Part shown: in pieces, positions 27,002 through 34,286 of the stretch | Layout of the letters: each line of letters starts with the position of its first letter | Position numbering within the stretch: position 1 is the first letter of the stretch | Assembly: GCA_030428695.1 (NCBI GenBank) | Contig: JAUIEM010000046.1 | Location: forward strand, 1 to 34,286 | Length of the DNA stretch: 34,286 bases | Source of the DNA: a bacterium | GTDB taxonomy: Bacteria; Planctomycetota; J058; JAJDCP01 | Reading direction: 5' to 3' | Translations under genes and position numbers: made by a program | Notes under the pieces: generated by a model | What the model was told of the DNA's origin: nothing | What the model saw: only the letters and a program-made list of their open reading frames with translations | The model's database searches: none

Positions 27002-27349
27002 TCAGTCGCTGCGCTTCGCGAGCTTCTTCATCTTCTCGAGCCGGGCGAGGTTCTTCCGGGCTTTCGCGAGCTCACTCTCCTTTCGTTCGATGTTCACGAG
27101 CATCGCGACGGCGGCGTATCTTCCCCCACCCTGAGGGTCGACCCTGCGCTCCCTCGCGAAGCTCTTCTGCGTATGCAGCAACGCGTCGACGGCCAGCTTG
27201 AGCCGTTTGACACGTTCCTTCTCCGTCGCGATCGCGTTGTCGAGCGCAGCCTCGGTGGTCTTGGTGATCATCCCGCCGGTCTTCTTGAGGTGCGACTCGA
27301 GTTTCTTCCCAAAGGAACGCGCTGCCTTGCCGGCATCCGTGATGTCCAT
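27002..27349 (-). CDS. Small basic coiled-coil protein, unknown function
   Basis: A 115-residue lysine-rich protein, almost entirely helical by composition, with long heptad-like stretches (ALDNAIATEKERVKRLKLAV and NIERKESELAKARKNLARLE). No signal peptide or membrane segment. The ribosome site before ATG 27349 is weak (AGG about 11 bases away), lowering certainty. Codon use is less GC-biased than in neighbouring genes. I do not recognise a family; DNA- or cell-envelope-associated roles are both possible. Confidence 0.55.
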   Translation of the reverse strand: MDITDAGKAARSFGKKLESHLKKTGGMITKTTEAALDNAIATEKERVKRLKLAVDALLHTQKSFARERRVDPQGGGRYAAVAMLVNIERKESELAKARKNLARLEKMKKLAKRSD

Positions 27350-27385
27350 GTGCCAGATCGCCTGTGTCGGTGAGGGTTGTTGTGT

Positions 27386-27421
27386 CCTACAGATGGTAGG
27401 CCCGGAACGCCATCCCTACAA
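27386..27421 (-). repeat. TGTAGGG-type extragenic palindrome, copy 1
   Basis: On the minus strand the element reads TTGTAGGGATGGCG...CCATCTGTAGGA, with GATGG/CCATC able to pair. The same TGTAGGG opening followed by a GC stem occurs at 29798-29822. Confidence 0.35.
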
Positions 27422-27462
27422 CCCCGGGGGGCGCCTCGTCCGCCAACCCGCCAGGCCATCCC

Positions 27463-28821
27463 CTAGCGCACGACCAGGCTCACCCCCTGCGCCAGCCCGT
27501 ACACGGTCACGCCGATGAACACGAAGGGCAGGGCGGGGCTGACGATGTTCAGCCGCCGGAAGAAGTTGCAGAAGAAGCCGATGATGCGCTGGAAGGTCGT
27601 CTTCGGGCTTTTGCTGTACTCCATCGCCGCCTTGACGACGTAGAAGATCAGCACGTTGAGGAAGATCTTCAGCTTCCGCAGCGGCCAGGGCTCCTGCCGG
27701 CTGACGTAGTAGTTGCACTTCAGGAGCACCCGCGGCGGGTGGTGGGCCTCGTAGGAGCCCTCGACCCAGTGGAACTCCTTGTGGAAGTCTAGGATCCCGA
27801 AGTCGTAGGTCTTCATGTTCTTCTTGACGTTGCTGGTGTCGAACACGACCTCGAGGTGGTCGTCCGAGGACAGGTAGATCAGCGAGCGCACGACCGTCAT
27901 CCCCGGGAAGTCCCGCAGGTTCCCGTCGTAGTGCTTGTCGAACAGGCCCTGGTCGCCGCCGGAGTCGTAGTTGTAGCGCGAGAGGTAGAGCTCGTCGGTC
28001 ATCGGCAGCGGCACGACCTTGCAGCCCGGGTAGGCAGCCTCGATCTCGGACAGCACCTCGGGGGAGTAGCGCACCTTCGAGATCGTCTCCTGGATCTCCT
28101 GGGGCAGCTTCTTGATGTAGACGTGGTTGGAGCACTCTCTGTGCAGGCTGTCCTTGAAGTGCTCGAGGGACCATTCCCGCAGCTCGTCGACCGCCGCGCG
28201 CTCGCCGGCGCCGTCGAGCTGGCCGAGGCGCACCTTGTAGAAGGTGTCCGCGACGTGCAGGTCGAAGTGCTCGACGACCGCTGTCAGCAGGGTGAAGCCG
28301 ACGTGGCCGAGGACGAGGAAGGGCCAGGCCTCGTGGAAGGCGGGACAGAGATAGTACACGCCGACCAGTTGCAGCAGGATGCCGAGGTGCATCGGGTGCG
28401 AGGTCAGGTTGTAGGGGAAGCCGCGCACCCGCTTCGGCTCCTCGATCACCCCGAGCTCGACCCCGTAGTAGGTGCCCTCGGCGCCGAGGGCACGGATCGC
28501 GGCGAACTGCAGCACCAGGCCGACGGCGAGCGGGGCGAGGGCCCACCAGGCCAGGGCGGCGTCCTGCACGACCGGCACGAACAGGGTGATCAGGATGCCG
28601 AGGGCCAGCGTCCGGAACATCAGGGAGTGGGCGGCGAAGGTCTTCTGCGCGTAGTGGCGGAAGATGAAGGCCTGCAGGTTGATCAGGTGGAACACGAAGC
28701 TCGCGGCGTACACGAACACCCGCAGGTCGTCGGCCCACCAGGTGACGGCGGCCAGGGTGAGCGCGATCATCACGACTTTGGTGTCGACGGCCTTGACCAG
28801 ACGGCCGAGCGTGCTCAGCAT
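27463..28821 (-). CDS. Fusion of PEMT/ICMT-like membrane methyltransferase and 2-oxoglutarate/Fe(II) oxygenase-like domain
   Basis: A 452-residue protein; AAGGAGCCCCCG precedes ATG 28821. Residues ~1-215 are membrane-embedded with about five helices and carry the isoprenylcysteine/phospholipid methyltransferase motif GFPYNLTSHPMHLGILLQLV, then VEHFDLHVADTFYKV, the region that binds S-adenosylmethionine in this family. Residues ~235-400 are soluble and contain a non-haem iron triad: HYD (His297, Asp299), EFHWVEG (His351) and Arg364 thirteen residues later, the place of the residue that grips 2-oxoglutarate. Between them, LIYLSSDDHLEVVF fits the double-stranded beta helix. A last hydrophobic segment lies near residues 430-450. 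The protein could methylate and hydroxylate one membrane lipid or a lipid-linked substrate. The gene is divergent from the thioesterase gene (152-base gap). Confidence 0.75.
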   Translation of the reverse strand: MLSTLGRLVKAVDTKVVMIALTLAAVTWWADDLRVFVYAASFVFHLINLQAFIFRHYAQKTFAAHSLMFRTLALGILITLFVPVVQDAALAWWALAPLAVGLVLQFAAIRALGAEGTYYGVELGVIEEPKRVRGFPYNLTSHPMHLGILLQLVGVYYLCPAFHEAWPFLVLGHVGFTLLTAVVEHFDLHVADTFYKVRLGQLDGAGERAAVDELREWSLEHFKDSLHRECSNHVYIKKLPQEIQETISKVRYSPEVLSEIEAAYPGCKVVPLPMTDELYLSRYNYDSGGDQGLFDKHYDGNLRDFPGMTVVRSLIYLSSDDHLEVVFDTSNVKKNMKTYDFGILDFHKEFHWVEGSYEAHHPPRVLLKCNYYVSRQEPWPLRKLKIFLNVLIFYVVKAAMEYSKSPKTTFQRIIGFFCNFFRRLNIVSPALPFVFIGVTVYGLAQGVSLVVR

Positions 28822-28973
28822 CGGGGGCTCCTTGGTTCTTGCCTCCGGGCCGCGGATCGAGGTGCGACGCGGAGGCGTGTAGCATCCGTGATGGTCTCGA
28901 CGATTCGTTAAAGGATGGGAAAAGCTTCGCCGCGCGGCAAGGCCGTGTGCCGGCGGGCAGAGGGGAGAGAGGC

Positions 28974-29729
28974 ATGCCGGGCAGCCGATGGGAAGAGTCG
29001 TTCCGGGTCCGCTCCTGCGAGGTCGACTGCGACGACCGCCTGCAGCTCAGCGCGCTGCTCCATCATCTGCAGGAAGCGGCCCACCAGCACGCGACCGCCC
29101 TCGGCGTCGGCTTCGCGCAGCTCGCCGCCCGCGGCCAGCACTGGGTGCTCGCCCGGGCCCGCCTCGAGCTCGCGCGGCTGCCCGCCCACGGCGAGAGCGT
29201 GCGCCTGCGCACCTGGCCGAAGCGGGCGCACAAGCTGATGAGCCTGCGCGACTTCCGCCTCGAGGCCGGGGATGAGGAGCTGGTGCGGGCGACGACCGCC
29301 TGGGTGGTCCTCGACGGGGAGACCAAGCGGCCGCTGCGCCTCGACCGGCTGCCGGCGATCGCCTACCTGCCGGACGAGGAGGCGGTCGCGGAGGTGCCCG
29401 GCAAGCTCCCGGCCTGCGCGGAGGCCGCGCCGGTCTACGAGCGCACGGTGCGGGTCAGCGACATAGACCTGCACCACCACGTCAACAACGCGCGCTACGC
29501 GGAGATGCTGGTCGACGCCTATCCGCCGGAGCACTTCGCGCGCCTCCGCCTGACCGGGGTCGAGCTCGGCTTCCTCGCCGAGTGCCGCCACGGCGACCGC
29601 TTGACGGTGTGTCGGGCGGAGGAGCAGGGGAGCGACCGGCTCGAGCTCCGCCGCGAGGGCAAGCGGGTGCTCGCCTGCCGGCTGGAGTGGGAGCCGCGCG
29701 GCGATGGACCTCAGCGTGACAGGGTCTGA
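28974..29729 (+). CDS. Acyl-ACP thioesterase family protein (double hotdog)
   Basis: A 251-residue protein. ATG 28974 is preceded by GAGGGGAGAGAGG. Hotdog domain 1 (residues ~5-135) has SCEVDCDDRLQLSALLHHLQ and SVRLRTWPKRAHKLMSLRDF. Hotdog domain 2 has RVSDIDLHHHVNNARYAEML, the counterpart of the plant and bacterial acyl-ACP thioesterase active-site segment (DLDVNQHVNN). The asparagine two residues after the second aspartate of that segment is a histidine here, as in several bacterial members. It would release free fatty acids from acyl carrier protein in the cytosol. Divergent from the methyltransferase-oxygenase fusion, which may point to shared lipid chemistry. It is convergent with the M3 peptidase gene. 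Confidence 0.85.
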   Translation: MPGSRWEESFRVRSCEVDCDDRLQLSALLHHLQEAAHQHATALGVGFAQLAARGQHWVLARARLELARLPAHGESVRLRTWPKRAHKLMSLRDFRLEAGDEELVRATTAWVVLDGETKRPLRLDRLPAIAYLPDEEAVAEVPGKLPACAEAAPVYERTVRVSDIDLHHHVNNARYAEMLVDAYPPEHFARLRLTGVELGFLAECRHGDRLTVCRAEEQGSDRLELRREGKRVLACRLEWEPRGDGPQRDRV

Positions 29730-29797
29730 CAGTGTGTAGGGGAGGGTGTACGAGACTGTCTCACGGAACCGGTGACGCATCTCCCCACTCCTGCGGC

Positions 29798-29930
29798 GGG
29801 CGGGGGGTAAACCCCGCCCCTACAGGATGTTCGAGCAGTCGCAGTACAGGTATGCAGGGGAGGGGTCTACCCCCTCCCGTCGTTCGTTCGGGAACCGCCT
29901 GTGATCGCGGACAGACCTACTGTTTAGGTC
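29798..29930. terminator. Cluster of hairpins between convergent thioesterase and M3 peptidase genes
   Basis: Three perfect stems occur: GGGCGGGG/CCCCGCCC (29798-29819, loop GGTAAA), GGGAGGGG/CCCCTCCC (29858-29878, loop TCTAC) and GACCTA/TAGGTC (29914-29930). The first two, read on the minus strand, belong to the TGTAGGG-type palindromes. Their position between two convergent stop codons suggests bidirectional transcript ends. Confidence 0.5.
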
Positions 29931-29947
29931 AGCAAGGCACTGCAGGC

Positions 29948-31645
29948 CTACACCGCCAGCACACCGGCCGCGTGCTCCATCAGCCGGGCCATCGACTCCG
30001 CATCGAAGGGCGAGCGCAGCCCGGCTCCGGCGAACAGCTCGAGCACGCTGCCGGTGCCGCCGCGCCTGCACAGCTCGAGGTAGGTCTGCAGGGTGGCGGC
30101 GGAGTCCTGGCTGTCGAGCAGCCCGAGCTGCATCGCGCCGGTCTCGGCGATCGCGTAGTCGATGTAGTAGAAGGGGTAGCGGAAGATGTGCAGCTGCGCG
30201 TACCAGCGGGTCGCGCGCCAGGCTTCCGCCTGCGACCAGTCCAGCCCCGGCATGAAGCGGTCGGCCAGCGTGGCCCAGGTCGCGTCGCGGTCCGCCGCGT
30301 CGGCCTCGGGATGGGCGTAGACCCAATGCTGGAAGGCGTCGACCAGCGCGACGTAGCAGATCAGCTCCACCGCCCGCTGCCAGCGGCCCCGGGTGAAGCG
30401 CTCGAGCTGTTCGGGGCCGAAGAACTCGCCGAGGTGGGGCAGGCTGAGGTACTCCATGCCCATCGAGTGGACCTCGGCGGCGTCGGCGGTCGGCCAGCGC
30501 AGGTCGATGGCGTCGATGCCCTGGCTCTCCCAGGCCTGGAAGGCGTGGCCCATCTCGTGCATCAGGGTGCGGACGTCGCCCTCGTCGCCGATCGAGTTGC
30601 AGAAGATCGCGACCTTGGCCTCGTCGTGGAACGCGGTGCAGAAGGCCCCGGCCCGCTTGCCCTTGCGGTTCTCCAGGTCGATCAGCTCGAGCGCGCGCAT
30701 GCGTCGGAAGTGCTCCGCCAGCCGCGGCGACAACGCGGCGAACACCCGCCCGGCCTTGTCGAGCTGCTGCGCGATCGGTTGCGCCACGCCCCGCGGCAGG
30801 CTGAGCCCGGGGTGATACTCCTTGTCCCAGGGCGCCAGACGCGCGCAGCCCAGCGCGGCGGCCTGGGCGCGATAGGCCCGGTGGAGGAGCGGGCTGGCGT
30901 GCGCCAGGACCGCCTCGCGGAAGGCCTCGGCCTCGGCCGGACCGTAGTCGGTGCGGCTCATGCAGGCGTAGCCGAGGGGCGTGTAGGTGTCGTGGCCGAG
31001 GTTCCGTCCCATCCGGGTGCGCAGCGCGACCTGCTCGCTGTAGATGCCGGCGAGCTCGTCGCGGTGCTCGAGGAACCAGCCGTAGTACGCCTCGAAGGCC
31101 GCCTTGCGGGTGGCACCGTCGGCGCTGGTCAGGAGTCCCCGGGCCCGCGGCAGGGTCAACCGCTCGCCCTGGACCTCGACCTCGGCGCTGGCGACGAGCT
31201 TGTCGTACTTCACGCCGAGCTGGCCCTCGGTGACGCGCAGCTCGCTGTTGACCGGCGCCAGCGGCTGCTTCTGGATCTCGAGGCTGCGCAGGAGCTGCGC
31301 CCCGTAGCGGTCCGCGATCGCGTCCCGGTGCGGGCTGTCGAGGAGCGCCGCCAGGAGCGCGCTCTCGGCCTCTTCGGCGAGCGGCGTGATCTCCTCGCGG
31401 TGGGCGCGGTCGAGGGCGTCGGCCTCCGGGTCGTCCATGTTCTGGCTCAGGCGGTAGCGGCGGCGGCTGCCCTCGCTGCGCACGTAGGACTTCAGCTCGT
31501 TCCAGTCCTCGTACAGCGCCAGCCAGGGCTCCGGCGAGGGCGCCCGGCTGGCCTCCTCGGCGCGGGCGGTCAGGGCCGCGTAGCGGTCGCGGGTGAAGGC
31601 GGCGTCGAGCAGCGCGGGTCGGTCGGGGCAGTGGAGGTAGGGCAT
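29948..31645 (-). CDS. M3-family oligoendopeptidase (PepF/thimet-like zinc peptidase)
   Basis: A 565-residue protein with no signal peptide, so probably cytosolic. The zinc motif HEMGH is at residues 363-367 (RTLMHEMGHAFQAWES). The third ligand is probably Glu391 in AAEVHSMGMEYLS, 24 residues later. The substrate-lid region HIFRYPFYYIDYAIA near residue 495 is the familiar 'h....YPfYYidY' block of M3B peptidases, and IFCNSIGDEGDVRTL precedes the active site. The length is normal for M3B (560-610). It would cleave short peptides. GGAGACCCCCG lies before ATG 31645. The next gene downstream (thioesterase) is convergent, so this is a single-gene unit. Confidence 0.92.
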   Translation of the reverse strand: MPYLHCPDRPALLDAAFTRDRYAALTARAEEASRAPSPEPWLALYEDWNELKSYVRSEGSRRRYRLSQNMDDPEADALDRAHREEITPLAEEAESALLAALLDSPHRDAIADRYGAQLLRSLEIQKQPLAPVNSELRVTEGQLGVKYDKLVASAEVEVQGERLTLPRARGLLTSADGATRKAAFEAYYGWFLEHRDELAGIYSEQVALRTRMGRNLGHDTYTPLGYACMSRTDYGPAEAEAFREAVLAHASPLLHRAYRAQAAALGCARLAPWDKEYHPGLSLPRGVAQPIAQQLDKAGRVFAALSPRLAEHFRRMRALELIDLENRKGKRAGAFCTAFHDEAKVAIFCNSIGDEGDVRTLMHEMGHAFQAWESQGIDAIDLRWPTADAAEVHSMGMEYLSLPHLGEFFGPEQLERFTRGRWQRAVELICYVALVDAFQHWVYAHPEADAADRDATWATLADRFMPGLDWSQAEAWRATRWYAQLHIFRYPFYYIDYAIAETGAMQLGLLDSQDSAATLQTYLELCRRGGTGSVLELFAGAGLRSPFDAESMARLMEHAAGVLAV

Positions 31646-32326
31646 CGGGGGTCTCCGAGGGGTTTGGGAACAGGAGAGTACAGGGGAGGGGGGCTGTCAA
31701 GGCGCAGGCTTCGACCGTCGAGCGCCCGCGCCAGGCCGGCGGTCCCCCGTGCCCGCGCGATCGGCGTCGGGGTCGGAAGCGGAAGCGACCGCAAGAGTGG
31801 GGTGGGTGGGCCGGGAAGGCGGAAGATGTTCCCGGTCTGGAAAGCCCCCTCGGTGAGCGCAGGCGTTCGGAAAAGAACGAATCGTCAACGACTCCCCGCC
31901 GGGCAACAGCCGAGGCCAACCGGCCGTGCACCGGCTGCACGCGCGCTTCCGAGGCTGTTGCCCGCCGGGCAACAGCCGAGGCCAACCGGCCGTGCACCGG
32001 CTGCACGCGCGCTTCCGAGGCTGTTGCCCGCCGGGCAACGACTCCCCGCGGGGCAACCCGGCCCACGGTCACGGCCACGGTCACGGTCACGCGCCGACGG
32101 CCGACGGTCCACGGTCTTCTTCCGGCGGCGCAGGTCCAGGTCAGCCGCCTCGGCGGGGCGCTTCCGGTTCCGATCCCGATCGCGATGACCGCTGACCGAT
32201 GACCCTCGAGACGGCTCGCGTAACCAGGTCGGTCGCCCCGCCGGTCCGCGTCGGAGCCCTGCGCGGAGTGGCCGCCGGACCCCCAGCCGGCTATGCTGGA
32301 CACACCGCCAGCCATCGGGGACTCCC
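31646..32326. other. 681-base interval with 66-base palindromic tandem repeats and the pyruvate kinase leader
   Basis: There is no supported gene. Bases 31646-31890 show nothing distinct. The 66-base repeats follow at 31901-32032. Around 32066-32092 a short CACGGT/CACGGC hexamer array appears. TATGCT at 32292-32297 is a possible -10 box for pyruvate kinase, with no clear -35. Confidence 0.6.
31901..32032. repeat. Two perfect tandem copies of a 66-base palindromic unit, with partial flanking copies
   Basis: Copies at 31901-31966 and 31967-32032 are identical; a third begins at 32033 but diverges after GGGCAAC. Each unit begins GGGCAACAGCC and closes GGCTGTTGCCC, an 11-base perfect stem, with an inner GTGCA..TGCAC hairpin. 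The phrase CAACGACTCCCCGC flanks the array on both sides (31886 and 32036). Confidence 0.85.
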
Positions 32327-33796
32327 ATGCCGCTCAAGCTCGCCGGCGTCGATCTCAAGTACCGGCGCACCCGCATCGTCGCGACCCTCGGACCCGCGTC
32401 GACTTCCCCGGCCATCCTGCGGAAGCTGATCGCCGCGGGCGTCGATGTCTTCCGCCTGAACTTCTCCCACGGCACGCACGCCAGCCACGGCGAGACCTAC
32501 GCCGCGGTGCGGGAGGCGGCCGCCGAGGCCGGCCGGCCGATCGCGGTGCTCGCCGACCTGTGCGGGCCGAAGATCCGCGCCGGGCGCTTCCCTGGCGGGG
32601 CGATCGAGCTCGAGACCGGCGGGACGGTGACCGTGACCGTCCGCGACGTGCCGGGGGAGGCCGGGCTGATCCCGTCGGAGTACGCGGCCCTGGCCGACGA
32701 CGTGCGCCCCGGCGACCGCATCCTGCTCGACGACGGCAAGCTCGCCCTGCGCGTCGAGGCGGTCGACGGCACCGACGTGCGCTGCACGGTCACCCAGGGC
32801 GGGCGGCTGTCCGACAAAAAGGGCATCAACCTGCCCGGCGTCGCCCTGTCGACACCGAGCCTGACCGCGAAGGACAAGCAGGACGCCGCCTTCGCCGCCA
32901 GCCTCGGGGTCGACTGGATCGCCCTGTCCTTCGTGCGGGCCGGCTCCGACCTCGACGAGCTGCGCGCCTTCTGCGCCGCGCGCGGGGCGGAGATCCCGCT
33001 GATCGCGAAGATCGAGAAGCCCGAGGCGATCGAGCGCATCGGCGAGATCCTCGAGGCGGCCGATGGGCTGATGATCGCGCGCGGCGACCTCAGGGTGGAG
33101 ATGCCGGCCGAGGAGGTGCCGCTGCTCCAGGAAGAGCTGATCCGGGTCGCGGTCGAGGCCTGCAAGCCGGTGATCGTCGCCACCCAGATGCTCGAGTCGA
33201 TGCTGAGCAACGCCCGGCCGACCCGGGCCGAGGTCACCGACGTCGCGACCGCCGCCCTGGCCGGCGCCGACGCGGTGATGCTGTCCGGCGAGACCGCCGC
33301 CGGCGCGTTCCCGGTCGAGGCGGTCGCGGCGATGGACCGCATCCTGCGCCGCATCGAGGGCTACCAGTGGCGCCACGGCCAGTTCGAGGGCGTGCGCTCC
33401 CGCTCGGAGCCGAGCCTCGACCCCGAGGCCCCGGCCGCCCTGACCCGGGCGCTGTCGCGGGCGACCTTCAAGCTCGCCCGCGACCTGCAGGTGCGCGCGA
33501 TCGTCGTCCCGACCTTCAGCGGGCGCACCGCCCGCACCGTGGTCGGCGTGCGCCCGGCCGCGCCGGTGGTGATGGCGAGCGCGGACGCGGCGCTGTGCCG
33601 GCGCTTCGCCCTGAGCTGGGGGTTGATCCCGCGGGAGGTGGGCAACGACGCCCTGGCCCGCCCCGCGCGTCTGGCGCGGGAGCTCGTGCAGCAGCTCGGG
33701 ATCGCCGGTCCCGGGCAGCTGATCCTGCTGATCTGGGACGCGCGGCAGGACGAAGCGGATGAGGGGGCGCCGACGGTCAGCATCCTGCGGACCTGA
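32327..33796 (+). CDS. pyk: Pyruvate kinase
   Basis: A 489-residue protein catalysing the transfer of phosphate from phosphoenolpyruvate to ADP, the last glycolytic step. Landmarks: RRTRIVATLGPAS at the start, DVFRLNFSHG, ADLCGPKIRAG, the B domain (~residues 75-180), DKKGINLPGVALS, PLIAKIEKPEAI with catalytic Lys228 and metal ligand Glu230, and PVIVATQMLESM. The C-terminal domain (residues ~345-489) has IVVPTFSGRTARTVVGVRP. One oddity: the normally invariant ARGDLGVE segment reads ARGDLRVE, so arginine (Arg256, codon AGG) replaces glycine two residues after metal ligand Asp254. ATG 32327 follows a short GGGGAC ribosome site. Confidence 0.95.
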   Translation: MPLKLAGVDLKYRRTRIVATLGPASTSPAILRKLIAAGVDVFRLNFSHGTHASHGETYAAVREAAAEAGRPIAVLADLCGPKIRAGRFPGGAIELETGGTVTVTVRDVPGEAGLIPSEYAALADDVRPGDRILLDDGKLALRVEAVDGTDVRCTVTQGGRLSDKKGINLPGVALSTPSLTAKDKQDAAFAASLGVDWIALSFVRAGSDLDELRAFCAARGAEIPLIAKIEKPEAIERIGEILEAADGLMIARGDLRVEMPAEEVPLLQEELIRVAVEACKPVIVATQMLESMLSNARPTRAEVTDVATAALAGADAVMLSGETAAGAFPVEAVAAMDRILRRIEGYQWRHGQFEGVRSRSEPSLDPEAPAALTRALSRATFKLARDLQVRAIVVPTFSGRTARTVVGVRPAAPVVMASADAALCRRFALSWGLIPREVGNDALARPARLARELVQQLGIAGPGQLILLIWDARQDEADEGAPTVSILRT

Positions 33797-34286
33797 GATC
33801 GATCTGTGTCTCATTCAGGAAAGACGATGCAGTTGGAGAGTCTTCTCCGAGCGGAGGAACCTCCTCTTCTCCGCGGTTCTTCTTCTCCCTCCTCCGTGGC
33901 GTCCTGGCTTCTTTGCGCCTTGGCGGTTCGTCCTCCTCTCCGCGCCGTTCATCTTCCTCTCCCCGCGCCGTGAAGGACCCTGGCGGCTGGCACCGGGACC
34001 GGCCGTCGCGAGCGAGGCAGCGCAGGGCCCAACGACGAGAAAAGAAGTCGAACGCGACCCATTCTTCGTCACACACACTTCGTCGGCGAGATTTTCGACG
34101 AAAGTCACGGAAGTGTCAGGAGACGGTGCGTCGCGGAGGCACCATCCCGCAGCGGGCCTGGATGGCGGGTTCATCGATCTCGAAAGACGAGGGTGGGCGG
34201 ATCATGAATCATATTCCATGAAACGGGATTTATTTTTTCCCTTGAACCGCCCCGGAGCGTGCAGGATCATTGGAATACGATCGTAG
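33797..34286. other. 490-base terminal interval without a gene; contains a minus-strand copy of the CGCCAAG repeat
   Basis: The minus strand of about 33860-33935 reads AACCGCCAAGGCGCAAAG, then a purine tail, matching the repeat at 421-470. Further right, TCATGAATCATATTCCATGA (34202-34221) is a near-palindrome in AT-richer sequence that could be a regulatory site for a gene beyond the window. Open frames here lack ribosome sites. Confidence 0.55.
33853..33864 (+). terminator. Weak hairpin downstream of pyruvate kinase
   Basis: GGAGG-AA-CCTCC followed by TCTTCTCC, 56 bases after the stop. The two-base loop and lack of a clean T-run make this a weak candidate; it may just be part of the adjacent purine/pyrimidine repeat. 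Confidence 0.2.

Noticed and set aside
31901..32040. 66-base repeats as a CRISPR array
   Set aside because: The copies are contiguous with no unique spacers, and no cas genes are nearby.
33759..34286. Open frame running from inside pyruvate kinase to the window end
   Set aside because: It starts inside the end of pyk in another frame, lacks a ribosome site and crosses a dispersed repeat; the protein shows no domain.

Overview
The window is GC-rich DNA (roughly 70 percent) from a Gram-negative bacterium. A KDO-8-phosphate synthase gene (LPS core), an exported cytochrome b562-like protein and a tandem-fused UvrA support this. Gene style (GTG/TTG starts, strong GGAGG ribosome sites) and abundant intergenic palindromic repeats suggest a Myxococcota/deltaproteobacteria-like or planctomycete-like genome; this placement is an inference and weakly held. 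No rRNA, tRNA, CRISPR array or intact transposase was seen.

Layout. 1-382: 3' end of an SDR-type epimerase gene. 603-7931: seven genes on the + strand, every junction overlapping by 1-13 bases, so very probably one transcript: radical SAM enzyme, glutaminase-less asparagine-synthetase-like ligase, full-length asparagine synthetase homologue, GT1 glycosyltransferase, GT2 glycosyltransferase, ROK/actin-fold kinase-like protein and PIG-L/LmbE deacetylase. This set looks like a biosynthetic operon for an amidated, glycosylated and deacetylated small molecule; no precursor peptide, NRPS or PKS gene is visible. Copies of a CGCCAAG/CGCAGAG-type repeat lie on both sides of it. 8697-10343: AspT/YidE-type transporter. 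10616-14167: an ankyrin-like HExxH metallopeptidase candidate, a tandem RAM-like domain protein and an unknown gene.

14168-19159 is an accessory, repeat-rich stretch. It holds a pentapeptide-repeat protein with a strict 19-residue cadence, a truncated PAS-domain gene, a lower-GC unknown gene, two copies of a ~150-base hairpin element whose stem shows a compensatory base-pair change, a long inverted repeat and a 113-base tandem duplication. 19160-26859 returns to housekeeping-like genes: cytochrome b562-like protein, kdsA, a four-ATPase tandem UvrA interrupted by an apparent 1-base deletion, and a two-helix membrane protein carrying a serine-recombinase DNA-binding domain without the catalytic domain. 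27002-33796: a coiled-coil protein, a fusion of a PEMT/ICMT-like membrane methyltransferase with a 2-oxoglutarate/Fe(II) oxygenase-like domain, a divergently transcribed acyl-ACP thioesterase, an M3 oligoendopeptidase, a pair of perfect 66-base palindromic tandem repeats, and pyruvate kinase.

The most promising undescribed items are the 603-7931 operon, the membrane-tethered recombinase domain, the methyltransferase-oxygenase fusion, and the structured repeat flanking the pentapeptide-repeat gene.
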